Part shown: positions 41,261-49,991 of the stretch, one piece after another
Layout: the number at the start of each line of letters is the position of its first letter
Numbering within the stretch: the stretch's first letter is position 1
Assembly (NCBI GenBank): GCA_937925655.1
Contig: CALAMC010000047.1
Location: 62,001 to 126,000 of the forward strand
Length of the DNA stretch: 64,000 nt
Source of the DNA: an uncultured candidate division Zixibacteria bacterium
Lineage (GTDB): Bacteria; Zixibacteria; MSB-5A5; GN15; PGXB01
Direction: 5' to 3'
Notes under the pieces: model-generated
Told to the model about the DNA's origin: nothing
The model's database searches: none
What the model saw: only the letters and a program-made list of their open reading frames with translations
Program-made: the position numbers and the translations under genes

Positions 41261-43936
41261 TTATATCAAATCCGCCAGTATCTCTATGGGATGAACAACC
41301 CGAAATCGGCCCTTAAGTTCCGACCTTATTTTCATCTGGCAGGATGGACAGGAAGTCATAAGATACTCGGCCTCTATGGCGTCGTAAGCCGCTTTCTTTT
41401 TCTCAAAAATCCGCCGGCTTTCCTGATAATGCAAATAGCCGTAGGATCCCGCCTGCCCGCAACACCGGTTGGCATGCGGCGGCGCGATAATCTCGATATT
41501 TTCAAAACGGCCCAGTAATCTCTCCGGCTCCTTATGCAACCCTGCCGCCCGAAGATGACAGGGATGATGATAAGTTACTCGGATTTTTTTACTGCCAAAC
41601 ATGCCGGTGTCTATTTTTTTAAGATTTAAATACTGGCTGATATCATAACACTTCTCTGCCAGACGGGCGGCTTTCGGGCCATAAACGCCGTCGTCCCGCA
41701 ATAACCCGGCATACTCTTTCAATCGTAACAAACAGGAAGCACAACCGGTCACGACGGCCGAGAAATCTTCCAGACGGTCTATATTATATTTGGCCTTGGC
41801 CACCAGATTATCCCGATGCCCGTACACTTCCATGGGCAGTCCGCAACATTTCTGTTCCGGCATTCCGACATTTATCCGCAACCGATCAAAAACCTTAAAT
41901 AGCGCCTTGCCGACATTTGACTCCAGCCAGTTGTCGGCACAACCGTGGAAGAAAGCCACCTCACCCGATGCCCCGATTCGTCCAGAAAATTTCTCACGAA
42001 GAGTGCCGGACGCTATTTGGGGCAGTTCGATGGTTCTGTCCCACCCGAAGAGGGGTCGGGCCGGGATGGTCGCCAGTTTGCGCCCGGCTTCACTTCCGAC
42101 CACCGGCCGCAACAGCCGCCCGACGGCCAGAGCAAAATTAAAAAGCGGTTGATTATCCACCCCGGCAATGATGACTTTGGACAAAACCGAAGGCGCTTCA
42201 CTTTTGAATTTTATAATCTCGGCGGAAATGTCCACCCCGGCCGGACAGACGGTGGCACAGCTTTTACAATTCAAGCAGTACGACAAAGACTGCATCAATT
42301 CCGCCCGATCCGCTCCCGACTGGTTAATCATCCTTAGCCAGCCGCGCGCCGACATATCCTCCCGACGAAATATATCATAAGCCGGACAATAGCCGTTGCA
42401 CTTGCCACAGGCGGCGCAGTACGATTTGATTTTCTCGAAATCTATATCGTCGGTGAATGCCTTGCGCCCGATTATATTGTGCGGTGCCAGCACCCCGTCG
42501 GAATCAAAAACGGCTTTCAACTGCGTGAACACATTGTAAATTTGGGAACCATACAATTGTTGCACCATCGGAGCCCGCAACCTCCCGTCGGCGTGTTCCG
42601 CCGTGGTTGAACCGCCCAGATTGATTACTTTTTCATACACCTCGCCGTACAACTTTTGCGCCAGCGCCATATCCCCGGCGTCATTCAAATCCAGAAGCGG
42701 ACGCAAATGCAGATTGCCGTCGCCGATATGACCATAAATCCCGAAGGTCAGCCTGTGCTTTTTAAACAGGGCCGTCACATATTCAATGAACGAAGGAATC
42801 TCTTCCGGCGGCAATGACACATCTTCGATAATGGCCACCGGCCGTCGTGTCGCATGATGGCGATATAAAGTCGGGACAATCGCCCGCCTGGCTTTCCATA
42901 ATGAGGCCGTCTTCTCCGGGTCATCGGCGTATTCCGGTGGCGTTATCATATTTAATGAACCGGCGATTTTTTCAAAAGCTTGCATTTTAGCGGCAATATC
43001 ATCGTCGAATTCGACCAGAAGCAGCGCTCCCGCTTCCTTCGGAAGGCCGTGTTGGTCACGACCGAGCAAATCAAGTGTCGAACCGTCCACAATTTCCAGA
43101 CCGGCCGGGCCCAACTTTTTGATCGGCATCACGGCTCTTCCGGCCTCCACCGGCGATTTGAAATAAAGCCGTATGGTTAACAACTTATCGGGGATGGACA
43201 GAAGTCGCAATCTGGCCCGGACAAATAACCCCAATGTTCCTTCCGATCCGACAAAAAGGGCCGGAATATTGAATATCCCCCGGCCGAGGTCATCGACAAC
43301 TTGCTTGAGATTATACCCGGATGAATTTTTCTTGAGTTTCGGCCAGCGTTCTCGGATTAATACGGCGTTTTCCCGAAGAATATTATAGGCCTTCTCAAAT
43401 TGCGGATTCCCCGCAAAAAAACTTCGCAAATCGTCGGAATCGACCGGGTATTTTTTCAGCCGGACATCTTTCCCCTCGGCTGTGACAATTTCCAGCTCCT
43501 CCACGAAATCCGATGTCAAACCATATTTGACCGACTTGGGACCCGAAGAATTATTGGCGAGCATACCCCCAATTTGACACGAATCCCCGGAGGAGGGGTC
43601 CGGCGGGAAAAACAGACCATATGGCTTTAAGGCAAAATTCAGCTCTTCATAAATTATGCCGACCTGCGTCGTCACAAAATTAGAGGCGGGGTCAATTCCT
43701 TCAATATCTTTGAACTTCCCGAAATCGAGTATAATCCCGTCGCCGACCGCGCCCCCGGCCAGTCCGGTTCCCCCGCCCCGTGCCGTTATCGACAGTCCTT
43801 TCCGGCGGGCCTCGGCGACCGCCGCAATTATCTCTTCGACCGATTCCACCTGTTGGATTTGATGTGGTTTGATACCATAAATAGAGGCATCGGAAGCATA
43901 GGCCGTGACCGTTGAACGCTTTGATTTCAGCTTCAT
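41261..43936 (-). CDS. Fused FAD-linked oxidase / Fe-S / CCG-domain dehydrogenase (D-lactate dehydrogenase-like)
   Basis: 891 aa. N-terminal FAD_binding_4 (about 20-200: ITARGGGTGLAGGAVGDG, 'PDPSSGDSCQIGGMLANNSSGP'), FAD-oxidase C domain (about 235-470: 'FGIYGHIGDGNLHLRPLLD', 'GGSTTAEHADGRLRAPMV'), two ferredoxin-type clusters (CAACGKCNGYCPAYDIF and CLNCKSCATVCPAGVD, about 505-570) and two CCG cysteine-rich domains ('FFHGCADNW', CCGLPMEVYG, 'TGCASCL'; then 'YHHPCHLR', CCGQAGSYG, 'TSCPSCQ'). This joins GlcD and GlcF in one chain, as in E. coli YdiJ and related D-2-hydroxyacid dehydrogenases. Likely oxidises D-lactate or another 2-hydroxy acid and delivers electrons to quinone or a soluble carrier. 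Substrate not provable. Confidence 0.9.
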   Translation of the reverse strand: MKLKSKRSTVTAYASDASIYGIKPHQIQQVESVEEIIAAVAEARRKGLSITARGGGTGLAGGAVGDGIILDFGKFKDIEGIDPASNFVTTQVGIIYEELNFALKPYGLFFPPDPSSGDSCQIGGMLANNSSGPKSVKYGLTSDFVEELEIVTAEGKDVRLKKYPVDSDDLRSFFAGNPQFEKAYNILRENAVLIRERWPKLKKNSSGYNLKQVVDDLGRGIFNIPALFVGSEGTLGLFVRARLRLLSIPDKLLTIRLYFKSPVEAGRAVMPIKKLGPAGLEIVDGSTLDLLGRDQHGLPKEAGALLLVEFDDDIAAKMQAFEKIAGSLNMITPPEYADDPEKTASLWKARRAIVPTLYRHHATRRPVAIIEDVSLPPEEIPSFIEYVTALFKKHRLTFGIYGHIGDGNLHLRPLLDLNDAGDMALAQKLYGEVYEKVINLGGSTTAEHADGRLRAPMVQQLYGSQIYNVFTQLKAVFDSDGVLAPHNIIGRKAFTDDIDFEKIKSYCAACGKCNGYCPAYDIFRREDMSARGWLRMINQSGADRAELMQSLSYCLNCKSCATVCPAGVDISAEIIKFKSEAPSVLSKVIIAGVDNQPLFNFALAVGRLLRPVVGSEAGRKLATIPARPLFGWDRTIELPQIASGTLREKFSGRIGASGEVAFFHGCADNWLESNVGKALFKVFDRLRINVGMPEQKCCGLPMEVYGHRDNLVAKAKYNIDRLEDFSAVVTGCASCLLRLKEYAGLLRDDGVYGPKAARLAEKCYDISQYLNLKKIDTGMFGSKKIRVTYHHPCHLRAAGLHKEPERLLGRFENIEIIAPPHANRCCGQAGSYGYLHYQESRRIFEKKKAAYDAIEAEYLMTSCPSCQMKIRSELKGRFRVVHPIEILADLI

Positions 43937-44064
43937 CTTCGGTGTCGATTATAACTTAAATTCCGCATAATCATTATTATAATCTAACAACCATTTACGG
44001 GCAAATCATCAAGAAAGGCAACAGAAAAAGGACCCTAATTTGTGAAAAAAATAACATAAGCATA

Positions 44065-44093
44065 TTGACATAAACAGCATTCTGCTCTATTTT
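44065..44093 (+). promoter_or_regulatory. Promoter of the Rrf2 regulator gene
   Basis: TTGACA (44065-44070), a 17-nt spacer and TATTTT (44088-44093), 74 nt before the start codon. Confidence 0.65.
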
Positions 44094-44167
44094 CCAAACG
44101 GTGAACTATAACTTTTTGATTACAGCCGGGAAACATGTTTTTTTCGGCGACAGCGGAGGACGGTATA

Positions 44168-44599
44168 ATGCAGTTTACTAAAGCCGAATCTTATGGCTTG
44201 CGCGGAGTTATATATCTCGCGCGGACTGGCGCGGACAAAATCGTCCCGCTTTCCGAGATTGCCCGGGCCGAGGAAGTCCCGGAAAAATTCCTGGCTAAAA
44301 TTTTTCAGAGCCTGACTAAAGCCAAAATCGTAAAATCGCATCGTGGTATTCGCGGCGGTTTCAGTCTGCTCGGCGACCCTGACGACATAACCGCCCGGCA
44401 AATTATTGAGGCCATACAGGGACCATACAGCCTCGCCAAATGTCTGAAATACCCCCGCGAATGCGACAAATCCGAAACCTGCCCGGTTCGCGACATTTTG
44501 AAACAGGCCGAATCGAAATTGATGGCGGTTTTCGAAGAATACACCGTCGGGGCCATGATGCGTCGGCAGGAATTGCCCAGAGCTCACAAACCGGCTTGA
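44168..44599 (+). CDS. Rrf2-family transcriptional regulator with Fe-S-type cysteines
   Basis: 143 aa from ATG 44168, set by GGAGGACGG just upstream. Winged-helix dimer: MQFTKAESYGLRGVIYLAR, 'VPLSEIARAEEVPEKFLAKIFQSLTKAKIV.SHRGIRGGF' is the Rrf2 recognition region. Three cysteines spaced C-x6-C-x5-C (CLKYPRECDKSETC, about 94-107) sit where IscR/NsrR bind an iron-sulfur cluster, so it probably senses iron-sulfur status, oxygen or NO. No isc/suf genes are in the window. It lies 75 nt before dcd and close to the oxygen-sensitive pyruvate:ferredoxin oxidoreductase gene, a plausible target. Confidence 0.9.
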   Translation: MQFTKAESYGLRGVIYLARTGADKIVPLSEIARAEEVPEKFLAKIFQSLTKAKIVKSHRGIRGGFSLLGDPDDITARQIIEAIQGPYSLAKCLKYPRECDKSETCPVRDILKQAESKLMAVFEEYTVGAMMRRQELPRAHKPA

Positions 44600-44674
44600 G
44601 TAATTTTGCTTTATACTGTCGCAAGGTCGTATTAAGTGCATATTATCGGACCATTATGCACACGGAGGTAATCA

Positions 44675-45229
44675 ATGCCCGTAAAATCTGATCGCTGGAT
44701 TAAAGAAATGTCGCTCAAACATGACATGATCAGACCTTTTTCACCCAAACTGATTAAAAAGGGCATCAGTTATGGCTTGTCTTCCTATGGCTACGATATC
44801 CGGGTGGCCGACGAATTCAAGATTTTCACCAACGTCAACTCCGAAATTATCGACCCCAAAAACTTTTCCACGGAATCCTTTGTCGATGTCCGGGCTAAAT
44901 CCATCCTGGTCCCGCCCAACTCTTTCGCCCTGGCTCGGTCGGTGGAATATTTTAAGATCCCGCGCGAAGTGATTACCGTCTGTCTGGGCAAGTCGACTTA
45001 CGCCCGGTGCGGCATTATCGTCAACGTAACCCCCTTCGAGCCGGAATGGGAGGGCCACGCCACCCTGGAAATTTCCAACACGACTCCCCTGCCCGCGAAG
45101 ATTTATGCCGACGAAGGCATCGCTCAAATTATTTTTCTCGGAGCCGATGAAATATGTAAGGTGTCATACAAGGATCGCAAGGGCAAATACCAGGGGCAGA
45201 AATTTATCACTCTGCCGCGCACTACCTGA
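44675..45229 (+). CDS. dcd: dCTP deaminase
   Basis: 184 aa, in the normal range. Deaminates dCTP to dUTP for thymidylate synthesis. dUTPase-like trimeric fold with 'MIRPFSPKLIKKGISYGLSSYGYDIRVAD', LGKSTYARCGIIVNVTPFEPEWEG (phosphate and base site with the catalytic Glu) and 'EGIAQIIFLGAD'. The 'SYGLSSYGYD' and 'KSTYARCG' blocks are diagnostic of Dcd versus dUTPase. Ribosome site GGAGG lies 8 nt before ATG 44675. It sits between the Rrf2 gene and the pyruvate:ferredoxin oxidoreductase gene. Confidence 0.93.
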   Translation: MPVKSDRWIKEMSLKHDMIRPFSPKLIKKGISYGLSSYGYDIRVADEFKIFTNVNSEIIDPKNFSTESFVDVRAKSILVPPNSFALARSVEYFKIPREVITVCLGKSTYARCGIIVNVTPFEPEWEGHATLEISNTTPLPAKIYADEGIAQIIFLGADEICKVSYKDRKGKYQGQKFITLPRTT

Positions 45230-45278
45230 CTGGAAATCAACTTTACTTTTTGATAGAGCTTATTTTTGGAGACATATC

Positions 45279-48200
45279 ATGGCAAGCGAAACAAAAACCG
45301 CAGAGAAAAAATCAGACAACAAAAAGACCGGGCAGCGTCGGCTGGTTACCATCGACGGTAACTCGGCCGCCGCCTATATTGCTCATGCGGTCAGTGAAGT
45401 AATAGCTATATATCCGATCACGCCGTCTTCGGGTATGGGCGAAATCGCGGACGAAAAATCCGCCGCCGGACAAAAAAATATTTGGGGAACCATTCCCAAC
45501 GTGGTTGAAATGCAGTCCGAGGGAGGTGCTTCGGGGGCGATTCATGGAGCAGCCACGGCAGGAGGCTTGACGACAACTTTTACCGCCTCGCAGGGATTGC
45601 TCCTGATGATTCCCAATATGTTCAAAATTGCAGGCGAAATGACCCCGACGGTGTTTCATGTATCCGCCCGGACGGTCGCCACCCACGCTCTATCGATTTT
45701 CGGAGACCATTCCGACGTCATGGCGGCCCGCTCCACCGGGTTCGGCCTGTTGGCTTCTGGTTCCATCCAGGAAGTTATGGACCTGGCCCTGATTGCGTCG
45801 GCCAGCGCCCTGGAAAGCCGCGTTCCCTTCGTGCACTTCTTCGACGGCTTCCGCACATCGCACGAGGAACAAAAAATCGAGGAGGTCACCTTCGACGACA
45901 TGCGGCAGATGATGGACGACCAATTGATTTTCGAACACCGCCGCCGCTCCTTGAGCCCGGACCATCCGACCCTCAAAGGGTCTTCGCAAAATCCCGACGT
46001 TTTCTTCCAGGCCCGCGAGACGGTCAACAAGTACTATTTCAAAGCCCCCGAAATCGTCCAGAAGGTTATGGATAAATTCGCCAAAGTCGTCGGACGTCAT
46101 TATCACCTCTTTGATTACATCGGCCACCCCAAAGCCGAACGTATCGTTATCATGATGGGTTCCGGCGCAGAAACCATGCATGAAACGGTCGAATACCTCA
46201 TGGAAAAAGGCGAAAAAGTCGGATTGATTAAAGTGCGCTTGTATCGCCCGTTTTCCGTCAAAGCCCTCCTCGAGACCATCCCGTCATCGGTTAAAAAGAT
46301 TTCCGTTCTGGACCGTACCAAGGAACCGGGCTCGGTAGGCGAACCGCTGTACACCGACGTGCAAACCGCCGTCCGCGAAGGCATGACCGAAGGTATCGCT
46401 CCATTTGCCGATTACCCCGTCATCGTGGGCGGTCGCTATGGTCTTAGCTCCAAGGAATTCAACCCTGCTATGGCAAAGGCTGTGCTGGACGATCTCAAAC
46501 AGGATAAGCCTAAAAATCATTTCACGGTCGGCATCGTCGACGACGTCACCGATACCAGCCTTGATGTTGACTATAATTTCGACATTGAGGGGCCGGATAC
46601 ATTCCGAGGTCTTTTTTACGGCCTCGGCGCCGACGGCACCGTGGGTGCCAACAAAAACTCGATCAAAATCATCGGCGAAAACACCGATAATTACGCCCAG
46701 GGGTATTTCGTGTATGATTCCAAGAAAGCCGGGGCCATTACGGTTTCGCACCTGCGTTTCGGTAAACGCGAAATACGCCGTCCTTACTTGATTCGCAAAG
46801 CCAAGTTCGTCGCCTGCCACAACTTTTCATTTTTGGAAAAGTACGACATGCTTTCCAATATCATCGAGGGCGGCACCTTCCTGTTGAACAGCCCCTACGG
46901 CCCCGATGAAGTCTGGGACAAAATGCCGGTTGAAGTACAGCGTCAGATCATTGACAAGAAATTGAAATTCTACGTCATCGACGGCATCTCCTTGGCCAAA
47001 GAGCTGGGACTGGGCGCTCGAATCAACATGATCATGCAAACCGCTTTCTTCGTCATCAGCGACATTCTCCCCCGCGAGGAGGCCATCAAAGCCATCAAGG
47101 ATGCCATTGTCAAAACCTATGGCAAAAAGGGCGAAAAAGTCGTCAAAATGAACCATGAGGCGGTCGACGTCTCGGTCAAAAATATCTTCCAGGTGAATTA
47201 TCCGAGCAAAGCCACCAGCAAAATCACTATGCCGCCGGTGGTTCCGGATCACGCTCCCGAATTCGTCAAGACCGTTACGGCCACGATTATCAAGGGCAAG
47301 GGCGATGATCTGCCGGTGTCGGCCATGCCCGACGATGGCACATTTCCCACCGGCACGACCCAGTATGAAAAACGCAATATCGCGGTCGATATCCCGGTCT
47401 GGGACGAAGAATTGTGCATCCAGTGCGGGATCTGTTCGATTGTCTGTCCCCACGCCGCCATACGCATGAAAATATATGACCCCAAACATCTTAAAGGCGC
47501 GCCCAAGACATTCAAAGCGGCCGACGCCATGACTAAAGCTTTTGCCGGCTTGAAATTCACCCTGCAGACTGCCCCCGAAGACTGCACCGGATGTGAATTG
47601 TGCGTGCACGCCTGCCCGGTCGAGGGCAAAGACGAGCAGGGCAATAAAACCGGTATCAAGGCCATTTACATGCGGCCCCAAATTCCTCTACGCAAGCAGG
47701 AAGCCGAGAACTTTGAATACTTCTTGAATATTCCGGAAACCGACCCGTCTCTGTTCAACGTCGAAACCACCAAGGGCAGCCAGCTGGTCAAACCGTTATT
47801 CGAATTTTCCGGAGCCTGCGCCGGATGCGGCGAAACCCCATATGTCAAACTGCTGACACAACTCTTCGGTGACCGGGCCCTTATCGGCAACGCCACCGGT
47901 TGTTCATCGATTTATGGCGGCAATCTTCCGACTACGCCATACTGCAAACGGGCCGACGGCCTCGGACCGGCCTGGTCGAATTCGCTGTTCGAAGACAATT
48001 CCGAATTCGCTATGGGCATGCGACTGACCGTGGATAAACTCACCGAATATGCCTTCGAACTGGTGCAGAAACTCGCTCCGGAAATGTACGATGCCCTGCG
48101 CAACACCGACCAACACAGTCAATCCGGCATCGAACAACAAAGAAAACTCGTGGCGGTTCTCAAGCAAAAACTGGCCGGTCACAAAGAGCCCGATGCGTTG

Positions 48201-48896
48201 CGGCTTCTGGAAATCGCCGATTATCTCGTCAAAAAATCCGTCTGGGCTCTCGGCGGCGACGGCTGGGCCTATGACATTGGCTTCGGCGGATTGGACCATG
48301 TTCTGGCTTCGGGCAAGAACGTCAATATCCTGGTACTGGACACCGAAGTCTATTCCAATACCGGCGGTCAGATGTCGAAATCTTCGCCCAAGGGCGCCGT
48401 GGCCAAATTCGCGGCGGCCGGGAAACCGACACCGAAAAAAGACCTCGGTATGTTGTTGATGTCCTACGGCAATATCTATATCGCCCAAGTGGCTTTGGGC
48501 GCCAGCCATAACCAGACGGTTAAAGCCTTCGTCGAGGCCGAAAAATACGACGGGCCCTCGATAATAATCGCGTACTGCCATTGCATTGCTCATGGTATCA
48601 ATATGGTCGAAGGACTCGACGAACAAAAACGCGCCGTGGATTCCGGACATTGGCTGCTTTATCGCTATAATCCCGACTTAATCGTCCAGGGCAAAAACCC
48701 TCTGCAACTCGACAGCAAAGAGCCCAGCATCAAATACGCCGATTATGCCTATAAAGAAACGCGTTTCCGGGCTCTTAAAGCCAATATGCCTGAACGCGCG
48801 GCCATGCTTCTGGAGCAGTCACAGGCCGAAGCTACCCGCCGCTATAGTATTTATAAGCAAATGGCGGCGATGGATTACAGTGCTTTTAAAGCCTGA
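45279..48896 (+). CDS. nifJ: Pyruvate:ferredoxin (flavodoxin) oxidoreductase
   Basis: 1205 aa single-chain enzyme from ATG 45279 (GGAG upstream; an open frame back to 45105 overlaps dcd and is rejected). Oxidises pyruvate with CoA to acetyl-CoA, CO2 and reduced ferredoxin. Domains: pyrimidine-binding domain I (about 20-260; IDGNSAAAYIAHAVSEV, 'AIYPITPSS'), domain II/III including gamma-type region (about 440-660), two ferredoxin clusters (CIQCGICSIVCP starting near 712 and CTGCELCVHACPV), and TPP-binding domain VI with 'CAGCGETPY' and GDGWAYDIGFGGLDHVL (about 993). Full length, all cofactor motifs intact. Marks anaerobic metabolism. Followed by a clear terminator. Confidence 0.96.
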   Translation: MASETKTAEKKSDNKKTGQRRLVTIDGNSAAAYIAHAVSEVIAIYPITPSSGMGEIADEKSAAGQKNIWGTIPNVVEMQSEGGASGAIHGAATAGGLTTTFTASQGLLLMIPNMFKIAGEMTPTVFHVSARTVATHALSIFGDHSDVMAARSTGFGLLASGSIQEVMDLALIASASALESRVPFVHFFDGFRTSHEEQKIEEVTFDDMRQMMDDQLIFEHRRRSLSPDHPTLKGSSQNPDVFFQARETVNKYYFKAPEIVQKVMDKFAKVVGRHYHLFDYIGHPKAERIVIMMGSGAETMHETVEYLMEKGEKVGLIKVRLYRPFSVKALLETIPSSVKKISVLDRTKEPGSVGEPLYTDVQTAVREGMTEGIAPFADYPVIVGGRYGLSSKEFNPAMAKAVLDDLKQDKPKNHFTVGIVDDVTDTSLDVDYNFDIEGPDTFRGLFYGLGADGTVGANKNSIKIIGENTDNYAQGYFVYDSKKAGAITVSHLRFGKREIRRPYLIRKAKFVACHNFSFLEKYDMLSNIIEGGTFLLNSPYGPDEVWDKMPVEVQRQIIDKKLKFYVIDGISLAKELGLGARINMIMQTAFFVISDILPREEAIKAIKDAIVKTYGKKGEKVVKMNHEAVDVSVKNIFQVNYPSKATSKITMPPVVPDHAPEFVKTVTATIIKGKGDDLPVSAMPDDGTFPTGTTQYEKRNIAVDIPVWDEELCIQCGICSIVCPHAAIRMKIYDPKHLKGAPKTFKAADAMTKAFAGLKFTLQTAPEDCTGCELCVHACPVEGKDEQGNKTGIKAIYMRPQIPLRKQEAENFEYFLNIPETDPSLFNVETTKGSQLVKPLFEFSGACAGCGETPYVKLLTQLFGDRALIGNATGCSSIYGGNLPTTPYCKRADGLGPAWSNSLFEDNSEFAMGMRLTVDKLTEYAFELVQKLAPEMYDALRNTDQHSQSGIEQQRKLVAVLKQKLAGHKEPDALRLLEIADYLVKKSVWALGGDGWAYDIGFGGLDHVLASGKNVNILVLDTEVYSNTGGQMSKSSPKGAVAKFAAAGKPTPKKDLGMLLMSYGNIYIAQVALGASHNQTVKAFVEAEKYDGPSIIIAYCHCIAHGINMVEGLDEQKRAVDSGHWLLYRYNPDLIVQGKNPLQLDSKEPSIKYADYAYKETRFRALKANMPERAAMLLEQSQAEATRRYSIYKQMAAMDYSAFKA

Positions 48897-48920
48897 TCTT
48901 CTGCATTTTTTTAACTTTAT

Positions 48921-48952
48921 AAAGGGTAGGCCCTCAAGGCCTGCCTTTTTTT
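48921..48952 (+). terminator. Intrinsic terminator of the pyruvate:ferredoxin oxidoreductase gene
   Basis: AAAGGGTAGGCC, loop CTCAA, GGCCTGCCTTT followed by more T; a 12-bp stem with two G-T pairs, 25 nt after the stop codon. Confidence 0.85.
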
Positions 48953-49076
48953 ATGTAACTCAATAATTAGTCATAGGTTACGTTTCCAGATAATTGGCCG
49001 ATTATATTAAGAAACTGCCTCCTTTAGCCGATAAATAGAAGAAAAAATAATATCTATGAGTTATCAAGGAGGACTT

Positions 49077-49910
49077 ATGTTCAAGAAAACCACCATGCTG
49101 GTGTCCCTGATTTTTGCCTTCGGACTGGTCGCCACATGCTTTGCGCAGACCGAAGACGAAATCGTCGCCAAATACTTGCAGAAGGTCGAAAAAAAGCAAA
49201 GGCAAGGTAAAGTCGGCTTCATTTCTGGACATTTCTCCTATGGAAAATTGTCCGATGATATCGGCTATAACCAGTTTACATTCTCTTCAAGTTCAGATCT
49301 GGCCTCTCTCGACGGTGGCTTCATGCCGCGCGGCGGAATATTCCGCTCCGATGAAATCGGTCTGCAACTGGGGATGATGGTTTCCTCAAAAATGGCCTTC
49401 AAGCTCGGCTTTGATTATTGGGTGCCGATGAAAACCCCGGCCGACGTGGATTTGAATCTGACGGTGGGCGTCCTCGAATACAATGACAATTATCGCGCCG
49501 AATCCAAAGTGGATGTTTACGGCTTTAACGCCGGCATCGATTACTATCTGCTTAACGGCCCCGATAGCAAAGGCGCGATCAATAATCTGGCCGTCAAATT
49601 TGGCGTCGGAGCCGGTATATATATGACCAGCTGGAATATGTGGCAGGGTGACAACTCCGACTCCGAACCGATTAAATCCAACGCCCCCGGCTTCTGGCTG
49701 GCTGGCGGACTGGAATATCCGGCCCCGATTCTGGGTCTGGTCATGGCCGGTGATATCAGATACTTTTATCTGAACTTCAAAGAGCTAACCTCGTACAATA
49801 GTCAAAGCGGTGACCTGGAACTGACCTATACCGCCGATGGACAGGAACTGGGACTCGATTTTTCCGGTTTCCGCGGGACAGTTGAATTAAAACGCTATTT
49901 TTCGTGGTAA
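49077..49910 (+). CDS. Secreted, probably outer-membrane beta-barrel protein of unknown function
   Basis: 277 aa from ATG 49077, which follows AAGGAGGACTT; an upstream in-frame ATG at 49056 lacks a site. Signal peptide MFKKTTMLVSLIFAFGLVATC-FAQ (cleavage near residue 22). A short charged helix follows, then alternating hydrophobic/polar strands rich in Gly, Tyr and Phe ('GLQLGMMVSSKMAFKLGFDYWVPM', 'YGFNAGIDYYLL', 'LAVKFGVGAGIYMTSW', 'GLVMAGDIRYFYLNF') ending in aromatic FSW, as outer-membrane barrels do (C-terminal Phe/Trp). No family recognised. The TolB-like gene follows 81 nt downstream with its own promoter. Confidence 0.7.
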   Translation: MFKKTTMLVSLIFAFGLVATCFAQTEDEIVAKYLQKVEKKQRQGKVGFISGHFSYGKLSDDIGYNQFTFSSSSDLASLDGGFMPRGGIFRSDEIGLQLGMMVSSKMAFKLGFDYWVPMKTPADVDLNLTVGVLEYNDNYRAESKVDVYGFNAGIDYYLLNGPDSKGAINNLAVKFGVGAGIYMTSWNMWQGDNSDSEPIKSNAPGFWLAGGLEYPAPILGLVMAGDIRYFYLNFKELTSYNSQSGDLELTYTADGQELGLDFSGFRGTVELKRYFSW

Positions 49911-49917
49911 TTTGGCA

Positions 49918-49945
49918 TTGACAGGAGCAGGACAGGTCATATTTT
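49918..49945 (+). promoter_or_regulatory. Promoter of the TolB-like gene
   Basis: TTGACA (49918-49923), a 16-nt spacer and TATTTT (49940-49945), about 46 nt before the TTG start. Confidence 0.6.
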
Positions 49946-49991
49946 GGCATAAGATTGAAAATTCATAATTGCTAACTGATAGGATACGGGC

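Noticed and set aside
46827..47681. Long antisense frame (284 codons) on the minus strand inside nifJ
   Set aside because: Composition mirrors the GC-rich third positions of nifJ; no ribosome site, no domain and nifJ is complete on the other strand.
47904..48650. Second long antisense frame inside nifJ
   Set aside because: Same reason; lies over the conserved TPP domain of nifJ.
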